From NCBI GenBank assembly GCA_900551705.1, contig URWY01000004.1, positions 1 through 64,000 of the forward strand: a DNA stretch of 64,000 nucleotides, read 5' to 3'. Source of the DNA: an uncultured Bacillota bacterium (GTDB lineage: Bacteria > Bacillota > Clostridia > Christensenellales > UBA1242). The notes under the pieces were generated by a model. That model was not told where the DNA came from and did not search any database. It saw nothing but the letters and a program-made list of their open reading frames with translations. Positions 1-7,484 of the stretch are shown one piece after another. The stretch's first letter is position 1. Every line of letters begins with the position of its first letter. The position numbers were made by a program, and so were the translations under genes.

Positions 1-530
1 CCCGGGGTTCTTTTCGCCTTTCCCTCACGGTACTATACGCTATCGGTCACTAGGTCGTATTTAGCCTTAGGAGATGGTCCTCCCACATTCACACCGGATT
101 TCACGTGTCCTGTGCTACTCTGGAACACTCTCGCTCTCATTCTGGTTTAAGATACGGGGCTATTACCCTGTTTCGCTCGGTTTTCCAACCGTCTTCTCCT
201 ACCATTATTCGTCGCTTTATGAGGTCCGAACCCCCGTGACATTTCTGCCTCGGGTTTGGGCTCTTGCAGTTTCGCTCGCCACTACTCCCGCAATCGTTGT
301 TTTACTTTCTTTTCCTCCAGGTACTTAGATGTTTCAGTTCCCTGGGTTCCCCTCATAACACTATTTGATTCGTGCTATGATACTAACTCATTACAGTTAG
401 TGCGTTTCCGCATTCGGACATCTACGGGTCACAGCCTACGTGCGGCTCACCGTAGCTTATCGCAGCTTATCACGTCCTTCATCGGCTCCTAGTGCCAAGG
501 CATCCACCATATGCTCTTTGTAGCTTAATC
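1..530 (-). rRNA. rrl: 23S ribosomal RNA, 5' portion (runs off the window)
   Basis: The reverse complement carries the conserved 5' domain of bacterial 23S rRNA. It starts near GATTAAGCTAC at 530, continues through GGTGGATGCCTTGGCAC, and reaches GAAAAGAACCCCGG at the window edge. About the first 500 nt are present and the rest lies to the left. The 5' end was placed by comparison with the GGTTAAG start of Bacillus/E. coli 23S and may be off by a few bases. On the transcribed strand the next gene upstream is protein-coding (963-1406), not a 16S gene, and the 23S has its own promoter at 769-797. Confidence 0.97.
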
Positions 531-962
531 TATATTTTAGTTTTGGATTTTCTTAGCATTTTCACTTTAATCTTATTGTTAAAGAAATTAAACTCAGCGT
601 AAATTTACAGTATATATCGTTGAAGATTATATTCATATTACACTTTATTTGTTACTGATATTTGACTCGATATATATATTAAAATATACACATCAATTAT
701 ATCTATTCAATTGTCAATGTTCAAATTTCCACAAAAGTGGAACCCGCCTTTTCACACGCGGTGACATCAATATATCACTATAAAAATTAATTGTCAACAG
801 TTTTTTCAAAGTTTTTTTACTTTTTTTTAACTTTTTTTTACATTTTTTTTAAAACACCGCAACACCCCGCCGTGTGTTTGCAAAATTGCCATTTTTTGCC
901 TAAAAACTTGTCAAAATTCGCTAAAAATTTTTATAAAAAATGAGAGCGGCCTGCTCTCAAAT
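531..962 (-). other. 23S leader and spacer region without a protein gene
   Basis: No ORF is supported here. On the minus strand it holds a consensus promoter (769-797), a short hairpin TTCCAC/GTGGAA (727-742), an ATTGACAATTGAATAG segment resembling the sequence found just before 23S in Firmicutes spacers, and a TTCTTTAACA stretch (577-586) resembling the boxA antitermination element. The far end (800-870) is T-rich. I see no tRNA and no 16S 3' end. Confidence 0.75.
769..797 (-). promoter_or_regulatory. sigma-A promoter of the 23S rRNA
   Basis: On the minus strand TTGACA (792-797), a 17-bp spacer and TATATT (769-774) form a near-perfect sigma-A promoter about 230 bp upstream of the 23S 5' end. 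Its position between the upstream protein gene and the 23S shows that the 23S can be transcribed without a 16S. Confidence 0.8.
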
Positions 963-1406
963 TTACATTTCTCTATCAACTTTTGCCAATTTCGACCTAC
1001 TACTGTAATCTTTATATGCCATTGTTATTAAATTATTTTCATAATATTCAACAACATTGTCGCCAAATTCATAAAGTTTTGAACTCACTTCATGCGCACT
1101 TTGGAAATTAAAATTGACCAAATGCGAACAAAGTTGTCCAGTAGTCCTTGCAATAAGCACCAAAGTTGTGTATGCAGTTCGCTTTATGTAAAAACCGTTT
1201 TGAGCAACCGCTTTCTCAACAAGTTCAAAATTTTCTTGCCTTGAAAGAGTGGTTGGATATTCAGAATAAAAATATGCAAACTTTAACATCGCATTATAAT
1301 TGTTTAAATCTTTTGCGAGTTGTTCGCTTGTAGCCCCATTAAACTTTTTATTCTCAAGGATTTTCCTTTGGTCTTCTAACATCTTAAAAAATAATCTTTT
1401 TTCCAT
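963..1406 (-). CDS. hypothetical protein, helical, 147 aa
   Basis: I do not recognise this protein. It is 147 residues, rich in aromatic residues and predicted helix, with no signal peptide, membrane segment or metal motif. The ATG at 1406 follows an AAGGG ribosome-binding site and the frame is clean to its stop. It lies alone on the minus strand, ahead of the 23S promoter and downstream of the terminator of the TasA-like gene at 1607-2416, so it is probably its own transcription unit. It has no similarity I can see to the S23 four-helix proteins encoded inside some 23S genes, despite its position. Confidence 0.65.
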   Translation of the reverse strand: MEKRLFFKMLEDQRKILENKKFNGATSEQLAKDLNNYNAMLKFAYFYSEYPTTLSRQENFELVEKAVAQNGFYIKRTAYTTLVLIARTTGQLCSHLVNFNFQSAHEVSSKLYEFGDNVVEYYENNLITMAYKDYSSRSKLAKVDREM

Positions 1407-1507
1407 AAAATTTCCCTTATATACTATTAATGTATTTATTATATTAAATATACATTATATATTATGTCAATTTTTGGATTGCCAAATTGTGACGAGTCTG
1501 GTCGAAA

Positions 1508-1549
1508 AAAGAAAAACAAGCCTAAGGAGTAAATAAAAGGCCTGTTTTC
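1508..1549 (-). terminator. intrinsic terminator after the TasA-like gene
   Basis: The minus strand reads AACAGGCC, a loop, GGCTTGTT and then a T-rich tail, a hairpin with one wobble pair. A second small hairpin (ACCCT/AGGGT around GCTA/TAGC) sits at 1552-1574, between it and the gene. Confidence 0.6.
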
Positions 1550-1606
1550 TAACCCTGCTATGTAGCATAAGGGTCTGGTAATTTAACAAATATGTATTTG
1601 GTAAAT

Positions 1607-2416
1607 CTATTTTGTTTGAGAAATTGCCCAGCCAGATACAGCGCTATCAGCCGCTTGAACAAATTCAAATTCTAAAACAACTTCAATCTTTGCAATGACT
1701 ACTGCTTTTTCAACAACAGTTTTTCCATCTTCACCGCCCATAACTGCAGCTTTGACAACATAACCTTTGCCTTCGCCTTCATCAGCACCAACAAATTTTG
1801 GTCCTTCAATTTTGAATGAAGCGCCTGTTGCGAAAAGCCCAACAAATCCTGTTGTTGTGTCCGCATTGTCAGTTGCGTGACCAACTTTTTGCAAGATTGT
1901 TTCATCGGCGGTATTTTTTGTTGTGTAGTAATAATAATCACCATTCTTTACAAAGTTTGCACCAAAGAAAGCATCTTCGTTAGACATTGTAATGAGCTCA
2001 CTTGCTGCAAAATCAGTTTTTGCGGCTTTTAACTCTGCGTCTGTGTATGCTGTTGTTGCGTCTTTTGTCGCATAAAATTTATATGAAACTTTAACTCTCA
2101 TATATGCGCCAACGCTTTCTTTTGTCAATCTGACATCACTATCTGTAACCGTGATTGTGTCGCCAGGTTTAATTTCTGATTTGGCAAGCAATACACCTTC
2201 CAACTTACTGTTTTCTTTTTTCCAGACCGTTGGATCTGTTTGCCCAAACCCTTTGTATTGAATTTCAATACCTGAGTTCATAAGAATTGTTCCTGTTGCT
2301 TGCCTTTTCGCTGTATACCAAGCCGCAGACGCTCCAATTCCAAGAGCGATGGTTAAAAGTAGCGCCAAAGCAATAATGCCAATCTTTAACCATTTTTTTG
2401 TTGTTGACTTATTCAT
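1607..2416 (-). CDS. SipW-dependent TasA/camelysin-like exported protein
   Basis: A 269-residue exported protein. Residues 1-9 are basic and 10-31 form a hydrophobic segment ending in ASAAWYTAKRQATG, the pattern of proteins matured by the SipW-type signal peptidase. Such proteins (TasA, camelysin, biofilm or spore-surface fibre subunits) have a beta-rich mature domain, and this one carries the shared GIEIQYKGF segment after the cleavage region. The ATG at 2416 follows a strong AGGAG site. It has a consensus promoter overlapped by a palindrome and is divergent from a small XRE regulator. Two paralogues with the same layout lie at 4847-5638 and 50397-51155. No SipW gene is in the window. Export class is well supported; fibre formation is inference. 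Confidence 0.8.
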   Translation of the reverse strand: MNKSTTKKWLKIGIIALALLLTIALGIGASAAWYTAKRQATGTILMNSGIEIQYKGFGQTDPTVWKKENSKLEGVLLAKSEIKPGDTITVTDSDVRLTKESVGAYMRVKVSYKFYATKDATTAYTDAELKAAKTDFAASELITMSNEDAFFGANFVKNGDYYYYTTKNTADETILQKVGHATDNADTTTGFVGLFATGASFKIEGPKFVGADEGEGKGYVVKAAVMGGEDGKTVVEKAVVIAKIEVVLEFEFVQAADSAVSGWAISQTK

Positions 2417-2472
2417 TTTACTCCTCCCTTTGAATAATTTTTTATAGATAGAACAACACTATCTAATGTCTG

Positions 2473-2484
2473 CATTATATAATG
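2473..2484. promoter_or_regulatory. palindromic operator candidate overlapping the TasA-like -10 box
   Basis: CATTATATAATG is a perfect 12-bp palindrome covering the -10 box of the leftward gene. A near-identical CATTAAATAATG lies at 2528-2539, just before the XRE gene, and a weaker match CACTATCTAATG lies at 2457-2468. The adjacent XRE protein is the natural candidate ligand (inference). Confidence 0.5.
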
Positions 2485-2502
2485 TAAAAGTCTACTTGTC
2501 AA
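2474..2502 (-). promoter_or_regulatory. sigma-A promoter of the first TasA-like gene
   Basis: Minus-strand TTGACA (2497-2502), 17-bp spacer, TATAAT (2474-2479): full consensus, 58 bp upstream of the start codon. Confidence 0.8.
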
Positions 2503-2527
2503 CTAAATTTAACATATATTATGAAAA

Positions 2528-2539
2528 CATTAAATAATG
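2528..2539. promoter_or_regulatory. second palindromic operator candidate
   Basis: CATTAAATAATG repeats the 2473-2484 site with one changed base pair, 13 bp before the XRE start codon, where a bound repressor would block the regulator's own transcription or translation. Confidence 0.45.
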
Positions 2540-2551
2540 TGTTGGTGAGAT

Positions 2552-2758
2552 ATGGTTAAATTAAATGTGTTAAATATGCTTAAAGAAAGGGGCAAGTCAA
2601 AATATTGGCTCTATATTCAACTCGGAATGAGTTATCAGAATTTCAATAAAATGGTTAACAACGAAACGCGCTCCATTAAATATGAAACAATAGATATGCT
2701 TTGCGAGATTTTTGACTGCACGCCAAACGATCTCTTTATTTTGACAAATAACGACTAA
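2552..2758 (+). CDS. small XRE/Cro-type HTH regulator
   Basis: A 68-residue protein made almost entirely of one helix-turn-helix domain of the Cro/CI type, in the short YozG-like subgroup. Signs are the spaced helices KYWLYIQLGMSYQNFNKM and YETIDMLCEIFDCTPNDLF, the usual ending of these domains. It is transcribed divergently from the TasA-like gene across 135 bp that contain two matching palindromes, so local autoregulation and control of the exported protein is likely (inference). A GGTGAG ribosome-binding site precedes the ATG at 2552. Confidence 0.85.
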   Translation: MVKLNVLNMLKERGKSKYWLYIQLGMSYQNFNKMVNNETRSIKYETIDMLCEIFDCTPNDLFILTNND

Positions 2759-2771
2759 ATCAAACAAAATT

Positions 2772-2801
2772 AGCACTGCAAAAAAATTGTAGTGCTTTTT
2801 T
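2772..2801 (+). terminator. intrinsic terminator of the XRE gene
   Basis: AGCACTGCAA pairs with TTGTAGTGCT and is followed by six T residues. Confidence 0.8.
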
Positions 2802-2985
2802 GTAACATTTTTATAGGGTCGTGAGTAGTATGAAGTAAGAGCAAAAGAAAAAAACAAACAAAGTACAAAAGAAGAAAAAATACATACTTTTGATGCAAAT
2901 AAAAAACCTACAAAAAATGCTCGCATCAAACACTTGAAAAAGTGAAAGAAAAATTTTTTAGAAAATCTAATGAGGAGGAAAGCGT

Positions 2986-3207
2986 ATGAACTTCTTGAAT
3001 GGTTTCTTCGGAAATCGCGATGGCGGAAACGGATGCGACTGCTGCACAATTATTATCTTACTCATCTTACTTTCATGCTTATGCGGTGACAACGAAGGTG
3101 GCTTCTTAGGCGGATTTGGCGGTGGAAATTGCTGTGATTTAATTATCTGGTTAATTTTACTCTCATGCTTATGCGGTGGAAACAGCGGCTGCGGCAACAG
3201 ATGCTAG
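2986..3207 (+). CDS. small Cys/Gly-rich protein with an internal duplication, probable spore-coat type
   Basis: A 73-residue protein made of two near copies of one unit: a Cys pair, a hydrophobic run (TIIILLILL; DLIIWLILL) and SCLCG, joined by a Gly/Phe linker. It has ten or so cysteines and many glycines. Clostridia encode short proteins of this style, often annotated as chorion-class high-cysteine or spore-coat-like proteins. The AGGAGG site before ATG 2986 is very strong, implying high expression. It converges on spoIVA and shares its terminator. A coat role is inference from composition and neighbour; no enzyme motif is present. Confidence 0.75.
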   Translation: MNFLNGFFGNRDGGNGCDCCTIIILLILLSCLCGDNEGGFLGGFGGGNCCDLIIWLILLSCLCGGNSGCGNRC

Positions 3208-3225
3208 TCTAAACTAACTACATAA

Positions 3226-3282
3226 AAAATAAAACTTCAAGTTGAAATACAATCCCCTCTTATCAACTTGGAGTTTTATTTT
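3226..3282. terminator. bidirectional terminator between the Cys-rich gene and spoIVA
   Basis: A 20-nt arm beginning AAAATAAAACT (3226-3245) pairs with 3263-3282, giving an AT-flanked hairpin that can end transcription from both sides. Confidence 0.8.
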
Positions 3283-3295
3283 AATTAAATTCTAA

Positions 3296-4774
3296 TTATA
3301 ACAAAATACAGATTATGCCACCTTTGCCTTCGTTGATAATTCTACCAAGAGTTTTGCGCATTTTGCGTTGTGCTTCAACAGGCATTGTTGTGATTTTTGA
3401 GTTAATACCTTCGTTTACAAGTGAACTCAAACTCTTGCCAAACATATTCGTTTCCCAAATTGCTTTTGGATTTTGTTCAAATTCATCAAGAAGATATTTT
3501 ACAAGTTCTTCACTTTGTGCTTGTGAGCCAACGATTGGATTAACTTCAGTTTCAATATCAACGCTCATAATATGCAAACTTGGAGCAGATGCTTTAAGTT
3601 TTACGCCGAATTTTGAACCTTGTTTTACAATTTGTGGATCTTCCAAACTCATATCTTCCACAGATGGCATAACTACGCCGTAGCCTTTTTCTTTAACTTC
3701 TTCGAGTGCGACTTTGATTTTGTCGTATTCCTTTTTAGCGTAAGCAAGTTGCTTGATATATGATATCAAGTGGAAATCGTCTTGAATTTCTGTTCCACAT
3801 TGTTCTGATAAAACGCGATAGAAAAGTTGTGGTTTAGGCGTGATTTCAAAATAGATTTTACCTTCGCCCATTTTGATTGTTGACACAACAACAGGCTCGA
3901 AATCTTCATTTTCTAAGAATGCAACATTTGTTCTATCAATTTGGCCAATCTTATTTGCTTCTTGTCCAAACTTTTCAATTTCAGAAATAATGCTTGTGAT
4001 AATTGGGTGTTCAAAAGGCAATACTTGAAGCCATTCTGGCATTTTTACGCTCAAAGTTTTGATTGGGAATTCTAAAAGAATTTTTTCAAAAATTTCTTCA
4101 ACATCTTTTTCAGAAAGTTTTGCAACATCTTTCGTTATAACTGGAATCTGATATTTTGCGTAAAGCGAATTTGCAAGTTTTTTTGTTTCTTCGGCATTAG
4201 GCTTTTTGGTATTCAAAACGATAACAAAAGGCTTTTTTTGTGCTGCAAGTTCTTTCACAACTCTTTCTTCTGCTTGGACATAACTGCTTCTTGGAATGTC
4301 TGTGATTGAGCCGTCCGTTGTCATGACAATGCCGATTGTTGAATGTTCTTCAATAACCTTTTTTGTTCCCAGTTCCGCCGCCTCTTCAAAAGGAATATCT
4401 TCTTCTGTCCAAGGCGTTTTAACAAGTCTTGGTTTTTCTCCTTCTTCATGTCCGAGTGCGCCATCAACAAGATAGCCCACGCAGTCAATCATTCTAACAT
4501 TCATTTCAACTTTTTCGTCAAGATTAATTTTAACCGCTTCGTTTGGAATAAATCTTGGTTGAGTTGTCATGATTGTTTTTCCGTCTGCGCTTTGTGGCAG
4601 TTCGTCAATTGTTCTTTCTTTACTGTTGATATCCTTAATATTTGGAACAACTAAACTTTGCATAAAGTTTGTTATAAAGGTAGATTTTCCGCAACGAACC
4701 GGACCAACAACGCCCACATAAATATCGCCGCCAGTGCGTTTGGCAATATCTTCATATAGACTGTAATTTTCCAT
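3296..4774 (-). CDS. spoIVA: stage IV sporulation protein A, spore coat assembly ATPase
   Basis: SpoIVA polymerises on the forespore surface by hydrolysing ATP and forms the base on which the coat is built. The 492-residue length matches the Bacillus protein. A TRAFAC-type Walker A loop GPVRCGKST is at residues 24-32, followed by the conserved MIDCVGYLVDGALGHEEG region and a long C-terminal coat-anchoring part. A GGAGG site precedes ATG 4774 and a sigma-E-type promoter lies at 4797-4825, as expected for a mother-cell gene. It is a single-gene unit. Identification is secure. Confidence 0.98.
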   Translation of the reverse strand: MENYSLYEDIAKRTGGDIYVGVVGPVRCGKSTFITNFMQSLVVPNIKDINSKERTIDELPQSADGKTIMTTQPRFIPNEAVKINLDEKVEMNVRMIDCVGYLVDGALGHEEGEKPRLVKTPWTEEDIPFEEAAELGTKKVIEEHSTIGIVMTTDGSITDIPRSSYVQAEERVVKELAAQKKPFVIVLNTKKPNAEETKKLANSLYAKYQIPVITKDVAKLSEKDVEEIFEKILLEFPIKTLSVKMPEWLQVLPFEHPIITSIISEIEKFGQEANKIGQIDRTNVAFLENEDFEPVVVSTIKMGEGKIYFEITPKPQLFYRVLSEQCGTEIQDDFHLISYIKQLAYAKKEYDKIKVALEEVKEKGYGVVMPSVEDMSLEDPQIVKQGSKFGVKLKASAPSLHIMSVDIETEVNPIVGSQAQSEELVKYLLDEFEQNPKAIWETNMFGKSLSSLVNEGINSKITTMPVEAQRKMRKTLGRIINEGKGGIICILL

Positions 4775-4796
4775 AAAAAACCTCCATAGATGTTAT

Positions 4797-4825
4797 AATC
4801 TATGAAGGAAAGTTAGCGAATATTC
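4797..4825 (-). promoter_or_regulatory. sigma-E (mother-cell) promoter of spoIVA
   Basis: Minus strand: GAATATT (4819-4825), 14-bp spacer, CATAGATT (4797-4804). The Bacillus sigma-E consensus is KMATATT, 14-15 bp, CATACAMT, so the -35 is perfect and the -10 differs at two positions. The -10 also forms one arm of a CATAGAT/ATCTATG hairpin directly before the ribosome-binding site. Confidence 0.75.
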
Positions 4826-4846
4826 GTTTTTTGTGTCTTATTTTTC

Positions 4847-5638
4847 TTAGCCCCAAACTGAAATTGCAAGTTCTTCAATCGCTTGAATATCTAACGAAAA
4901 TTCAATTTTTGTAAATGGCATATTTTCGCCATAATCAATGCTATCGTCCATTTTGATGAGCACTTTGTTATCGGCGTTGAGTTTGAAGATTGAAACTTTT
5001 GGTGTTTCTTCTCCATTATATTCATTTTTTGTAAGTGTTATGTCTGCAAGCGTTGTGACATCGCCTTCGGCAGTGCCGAAATAATACCAGTCGCCAAACT
5101 TAACAAATTTTGAAGCGTCAAATTCTGGCAAACTTTCAAACAAATTGAACTCGCTTGAAATTGGATATGGAACGCCATTTTTTTCATACTCTGTTGTTTT
5201 TGCCAAAAACTCTGCTCTGTTAGCGTCAGTCAACAAAACTTCTTCGCCACTAGCATTTTTAAAGTAAAATTTGATATTAAATCTAACTCTCAAATAAAAT
5301 GGGACTGTGTTTTCTTTAGCGCTGAGAGTTGGATTGGCAAGCGAATAGACCATGCTTGACATAACATTTGTTTCTTCAAGTGGTTTTAATTCAACTTCGC
5401 CGCTAGTTTTTTCAACAAGATATGCAAGTTTTAAATTTGAGTTTGAAGGGGTTGAGTTTTCTTCATATAAACCTGCATAGTCAATTTTTATACCTTCAAC
5501 AAATTCCAAACTACCTTCCGCTTTTCTTGTGGCAACAAACCAAGCGCCTGAGAAATATGTTGCAATAAGAGCAATAAGCAAACATGCCAAAATTGCAATA
5601 GTTATTATGATTGCTTTTCTTTGTCTTTTACTTTGCAT
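4847..5638 (-). CDS. SipW-dependent TasA/camelysin-like exported protein (second copy)
   Basis: A 263-residue exported protein with the layout of the 1607-2416 product: basic N-terminus (QSKRQRKA), hydrophobic helix, then SGAWFVATRKAEG, and shortly after it GIKIDYAGL. The mature part is beta-rich with conserved LRVRFNIKFYF and WYYFG segments. I set the start at ATG 5638 because GGGGGTG lies just before it; a longer frame would start at a TTG inside that ribosome-binding site. A promoter resembling TTGCAT-16-TAAAAT lies upstream. It is downstream of spoIVA in the same direction but promoter and spacing suggest separate expression. Function beyond the export class is unknown. Confidence 0.78.
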   Translation of the reverse strand: MQSKRQRKAIIITIAILACLLIALIATYFSGAWFVATRKAEGSLEFVEGIKIDYAGLYEENSTPSNSNLKLAYLVEKTSGEVELKPLEETNVMSSMVYSLANPTLSAKENTVPFYLRVRFNIKFYFKNASGEEVLLTDANRAEFLAKTTEYEKNGVPYPISSEFNLFESLPEFDASKFVKFGDWYYFGTAEGDVTTLADITLTKNEYNGEETPKVSIFKLNADNKVLIKMDDSIDYGENMPFTKIEFSLDIQAIEELAISVWG

Positions 5639-5714
5639 AAACACCCCCAAGTTAAATTATTAACTTTATTTTAGCAAAAAATTATGTGAATGCAAAATAT
5701 TTAAACTATTTTAA

Positions 5715-6209
5715 TTAATTATAAAAGCCAATTATTTTTATAAACCGAGCATCTTTTAGGTTATATGTGGACAATCTGCGGTTAAGTGCGTCGTAGGTAT
5801 GTGCACAAACAAACATATCAAAAGGCAAGCCCACGCTTTCAATTTTTGTTATAACGAGCGTATGCGTGTAAATCCCGTTTGTTTTTATTTGCACCAAGTC
5901 ACCGAGTTCTAAATCTTTTAAATTTGCAATTTTGCCAACTGGGCCTTTTGAAATTTCATTTCTAAGTAAAAAGTTTTGAAGATATTCAACTGATGTCCAA
6001 CTTGGCGAGCGGTCAAACGCTGAATTATAAAACCAACCAAGTGGATAATTATAGTTCATAATATTGCAACCTGCAAAAACACTTTGTGAAGCAAAGTTTG
6101 TGCAGTCGCCGCCTAAATCTTCAAAATCATAATATTTTGGATTTCTTCTTTTTGCCCAAGTTAGCGCATATTCTACACAGTTTGGCCTGTTATATTTTTC
6201 TAAAATCAT
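5715..6209 (-). CDS. amidase-domain (Amidase_6-type) cysteine peptidase
   Basis: A 164-residue protein that is one putative amidase domain of the Amidase_6 family, common in spore-formers. The diagnostic start YNRPNCVEYALTWAKRRNPKY is followed by GGDCTNFASQ, containing the candidate catalytic Cys at about residue 35, and by a conserved His in YTHTLVI at about residue 115. The family is thought to act on peptides or cell-wall peptide bridges. There is no signal peptide, so it would act in the cytosol, mother cell or after lysis (inference). The ATG at 6209 has no clear ribosome-binding site; a TACAAT box lies 6 nt upstream, so it may be leaderless. Confidence 0.85.
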   Translation of the reverse strand: MILEKYNRPNCVEYALTWAKRRNPKYYDFEDLGGDCTNFASQSVFAGCNIMNYNYPLGWFYNSAFDRSPSWTSVEYLQNFLLRNEISKGPVGKIANLKDLELGDLVQIKTNGIYTHTLVITKIESVGLPFDMFVCAHTYDALNRRLSTYNLKDARFIKIIGFYN

Positions 6210-6262
6210 ATAACTATTGTATTTTTAATTTCTTATTATTGCCATAAAAAAAGACTTATCTT

Positions 6263-6628
6263 TTAAGCCTTTTTTCTTTTCTTCAATTTTATTTTTGCCA
6301 ATTTGTTTTTATTGTCGCCCCACAACTTTTCAAGGTTGTAATAATTTCTTTTTTCTTCAATGAAAAGTTCAACTATATATTTACCTAAATCTAGAATTAT
6401 CCATTCACCTGGAAATTCTCCTTCCATAGCGATTTCTTGTTGAAATTCTTTTTCAAACTCTTCTTTAATTTGAGCAGCAACTGCTCTTGTGTTTTTTTCG
6501 TTAGGAAAAGTTCCAACAATAATTTTGGTCATGATAGGACTTTTAGATGTTAAATCTAAAACTTCAATATTTTTAATTTTGTTTTCGCAAAGTATTTGCG
6601 AAATTACTTCAAATCTACTTTCGTCCAT
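6263..6628 (-). CDS. rsfS: ribosome silencing factor RsfS (Iojap family)
   Basis: RsfS binds ribosomal protein uL14 on the 50S subunit and blocks subunit joining under starvation. The core reads EVLDLTS in the first half, then GEWIILDLGKYIVELF and RNYYNLEKLWGD, the family signature. I start at ATG 6628 (121 residues, the usual family length), preceded by AAAGAG; an upstream TTG at 6673 would add 15 residues without family support. A Lys-rich tail ends the protein. It lies downstream of rsmA on the same strand. Confidence 0.9.
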   Translation of the reverse strand: MDESRFEVISQILCENKIKNIEVLDLTSKSPIMTKIIVGTFPNEKNTRAVAAQIKEEFEKEFQQEIAMEGEFPGEWIILDLGKYIVELFIEEKRNYYNLEKLWGDNKNKLAKIKLKKRKKA

Positions 6629-6680
6629 CTCTTTTCTCTTTATAAATATATAATATGCAACATTTTTTGTCAAATAAATA

Positions 6681-7484
6681 TTAAAATTTCAATTCTGTCG
6701 TTAAATTTTTATAATCTTCAAGTGTTAACTCTTCCGCTCTTGCCATTTCGTTTATATTTAATTTTTGCAAGACTTTAACGACTTCATCTCTTGAAATATT
6801 TAGATTTTTAGTTAAATTGTTAACAAGTGTTTTTCTTCTCATTGCAAAAGAACTATTGACAACTTTTGAAAATTTGTTAACAAAATTTTTATCAACATCA
6901 AGTTGTTTCCTATCTAACCTAATAACTGCTGAGTCGACATTTGGCATAGGATAGAACATTTTCCTTGACACATTTCTTGTGATTTGTTGATTGCAATAAA
7001 AGTTTATCATAACTGATGGAATGCCATAGTTGTCATCACCAGCCTTGGCACAGAAACGCTCCGCAACTTCTTTCTGAACCATAACGGTTATTGATTTACA
7101 TCTTTGAGTTTGTTCCAAAAATTTGAATATTAATGGCGATGTTATATAGTATGGCAAATTTGCAACAAGTTTATAATCGCCTTCAAAATTCTTTTCAATT
7201 TCATCAATTTGCAATTTCAAAGCATCATCAATAATGATTTGTAAATTATTAAAATTTGAAGCAAGTTCGTTTAAATGTTCTGTTAAAGTTTTGTCAATTT
7301 CATAAGAAACAACCTTTTTGGCTTTAAGTGCGAGTTGTTCTGTTAACGCTCCGCCGCCTGCTCCAATTTCTAAAACATCATCTTCTTTTGTGATTTGCGC
7401 ATCACTGACTATTGCAGCAAGCAGATTTCTGTCAGACAAAAAATTCTGACCAAACTTTTTGTTAAATTTATGATTTTCTAGCAT
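6681..7484 (-). CDS. rsmA: 16S rRNA dimethyladenosine transferase RsmA (KsgA)
   Basis: It methylates the two adjacent adenines of helix 45 in 16S rRNA using S-adenosylmethionine, a late small-subunit assembly step. The start NKKFGQNFLSD, the SAM loop EIGAGGGALTEQL near residue 41 and the catalytic NLPYYITSPL near residue 110 are all present, and 267 residues is normal. The start overlaps the end of tatD by 7 nt, the common tatD-rsmA coupling in Firmicutes. Confidence 0.97.
   Translation of the reverse strand: MLENHKFNKKFGQNFLSDRNLLAAIVSDAQITKEDDVLEIGAGGGALTEQLALKAKKVVSYEIDKTLTEHLNELASNFNNLQIIIDDALKLQIDEIEKNFEGDYKLVANLPYYITSPLIFKFLEQTQRCKSITVMVQKEVAERFCAKAGDDNYGIPSVMINFYCNQQITRNVSRKMFYPMPNVDSAVIRLDRKQLDVDKNFVNKFSKVVNSSFAMRRKTLVNNLTKNLNISRDEVVKVLQKLNINEMARAEELTLEDYKNLTTELKF

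Noticed and set aside
74..492. Open reading frames on the plus strand inside 1-530
   Set aside because: They run antisense through conserved 23S rRNA sequence; the rRNA explains the region.
963..1406. Possible 23S intervening-sequence (S23) protein because of its position
   Set aside because: It is outside the 23S gene and lacks the S23 four-helix sequence pattern.
2880..2985. Sigma-K promoter before the Cys-rich gene (AC-16-CATACTTTT)
   Set aside because: The -10 lacks the final TA of the consensus and such matches are common in AT-rich DNA.
2597..3197. Long minus-strand frames opposite the XRE and Cys-rich genes
   Set aside because: They have no ribosome-binding site and are antisense to better-supported genes; the Pro/Lys-rich one is the mirror of the Gly/Cys repeats.
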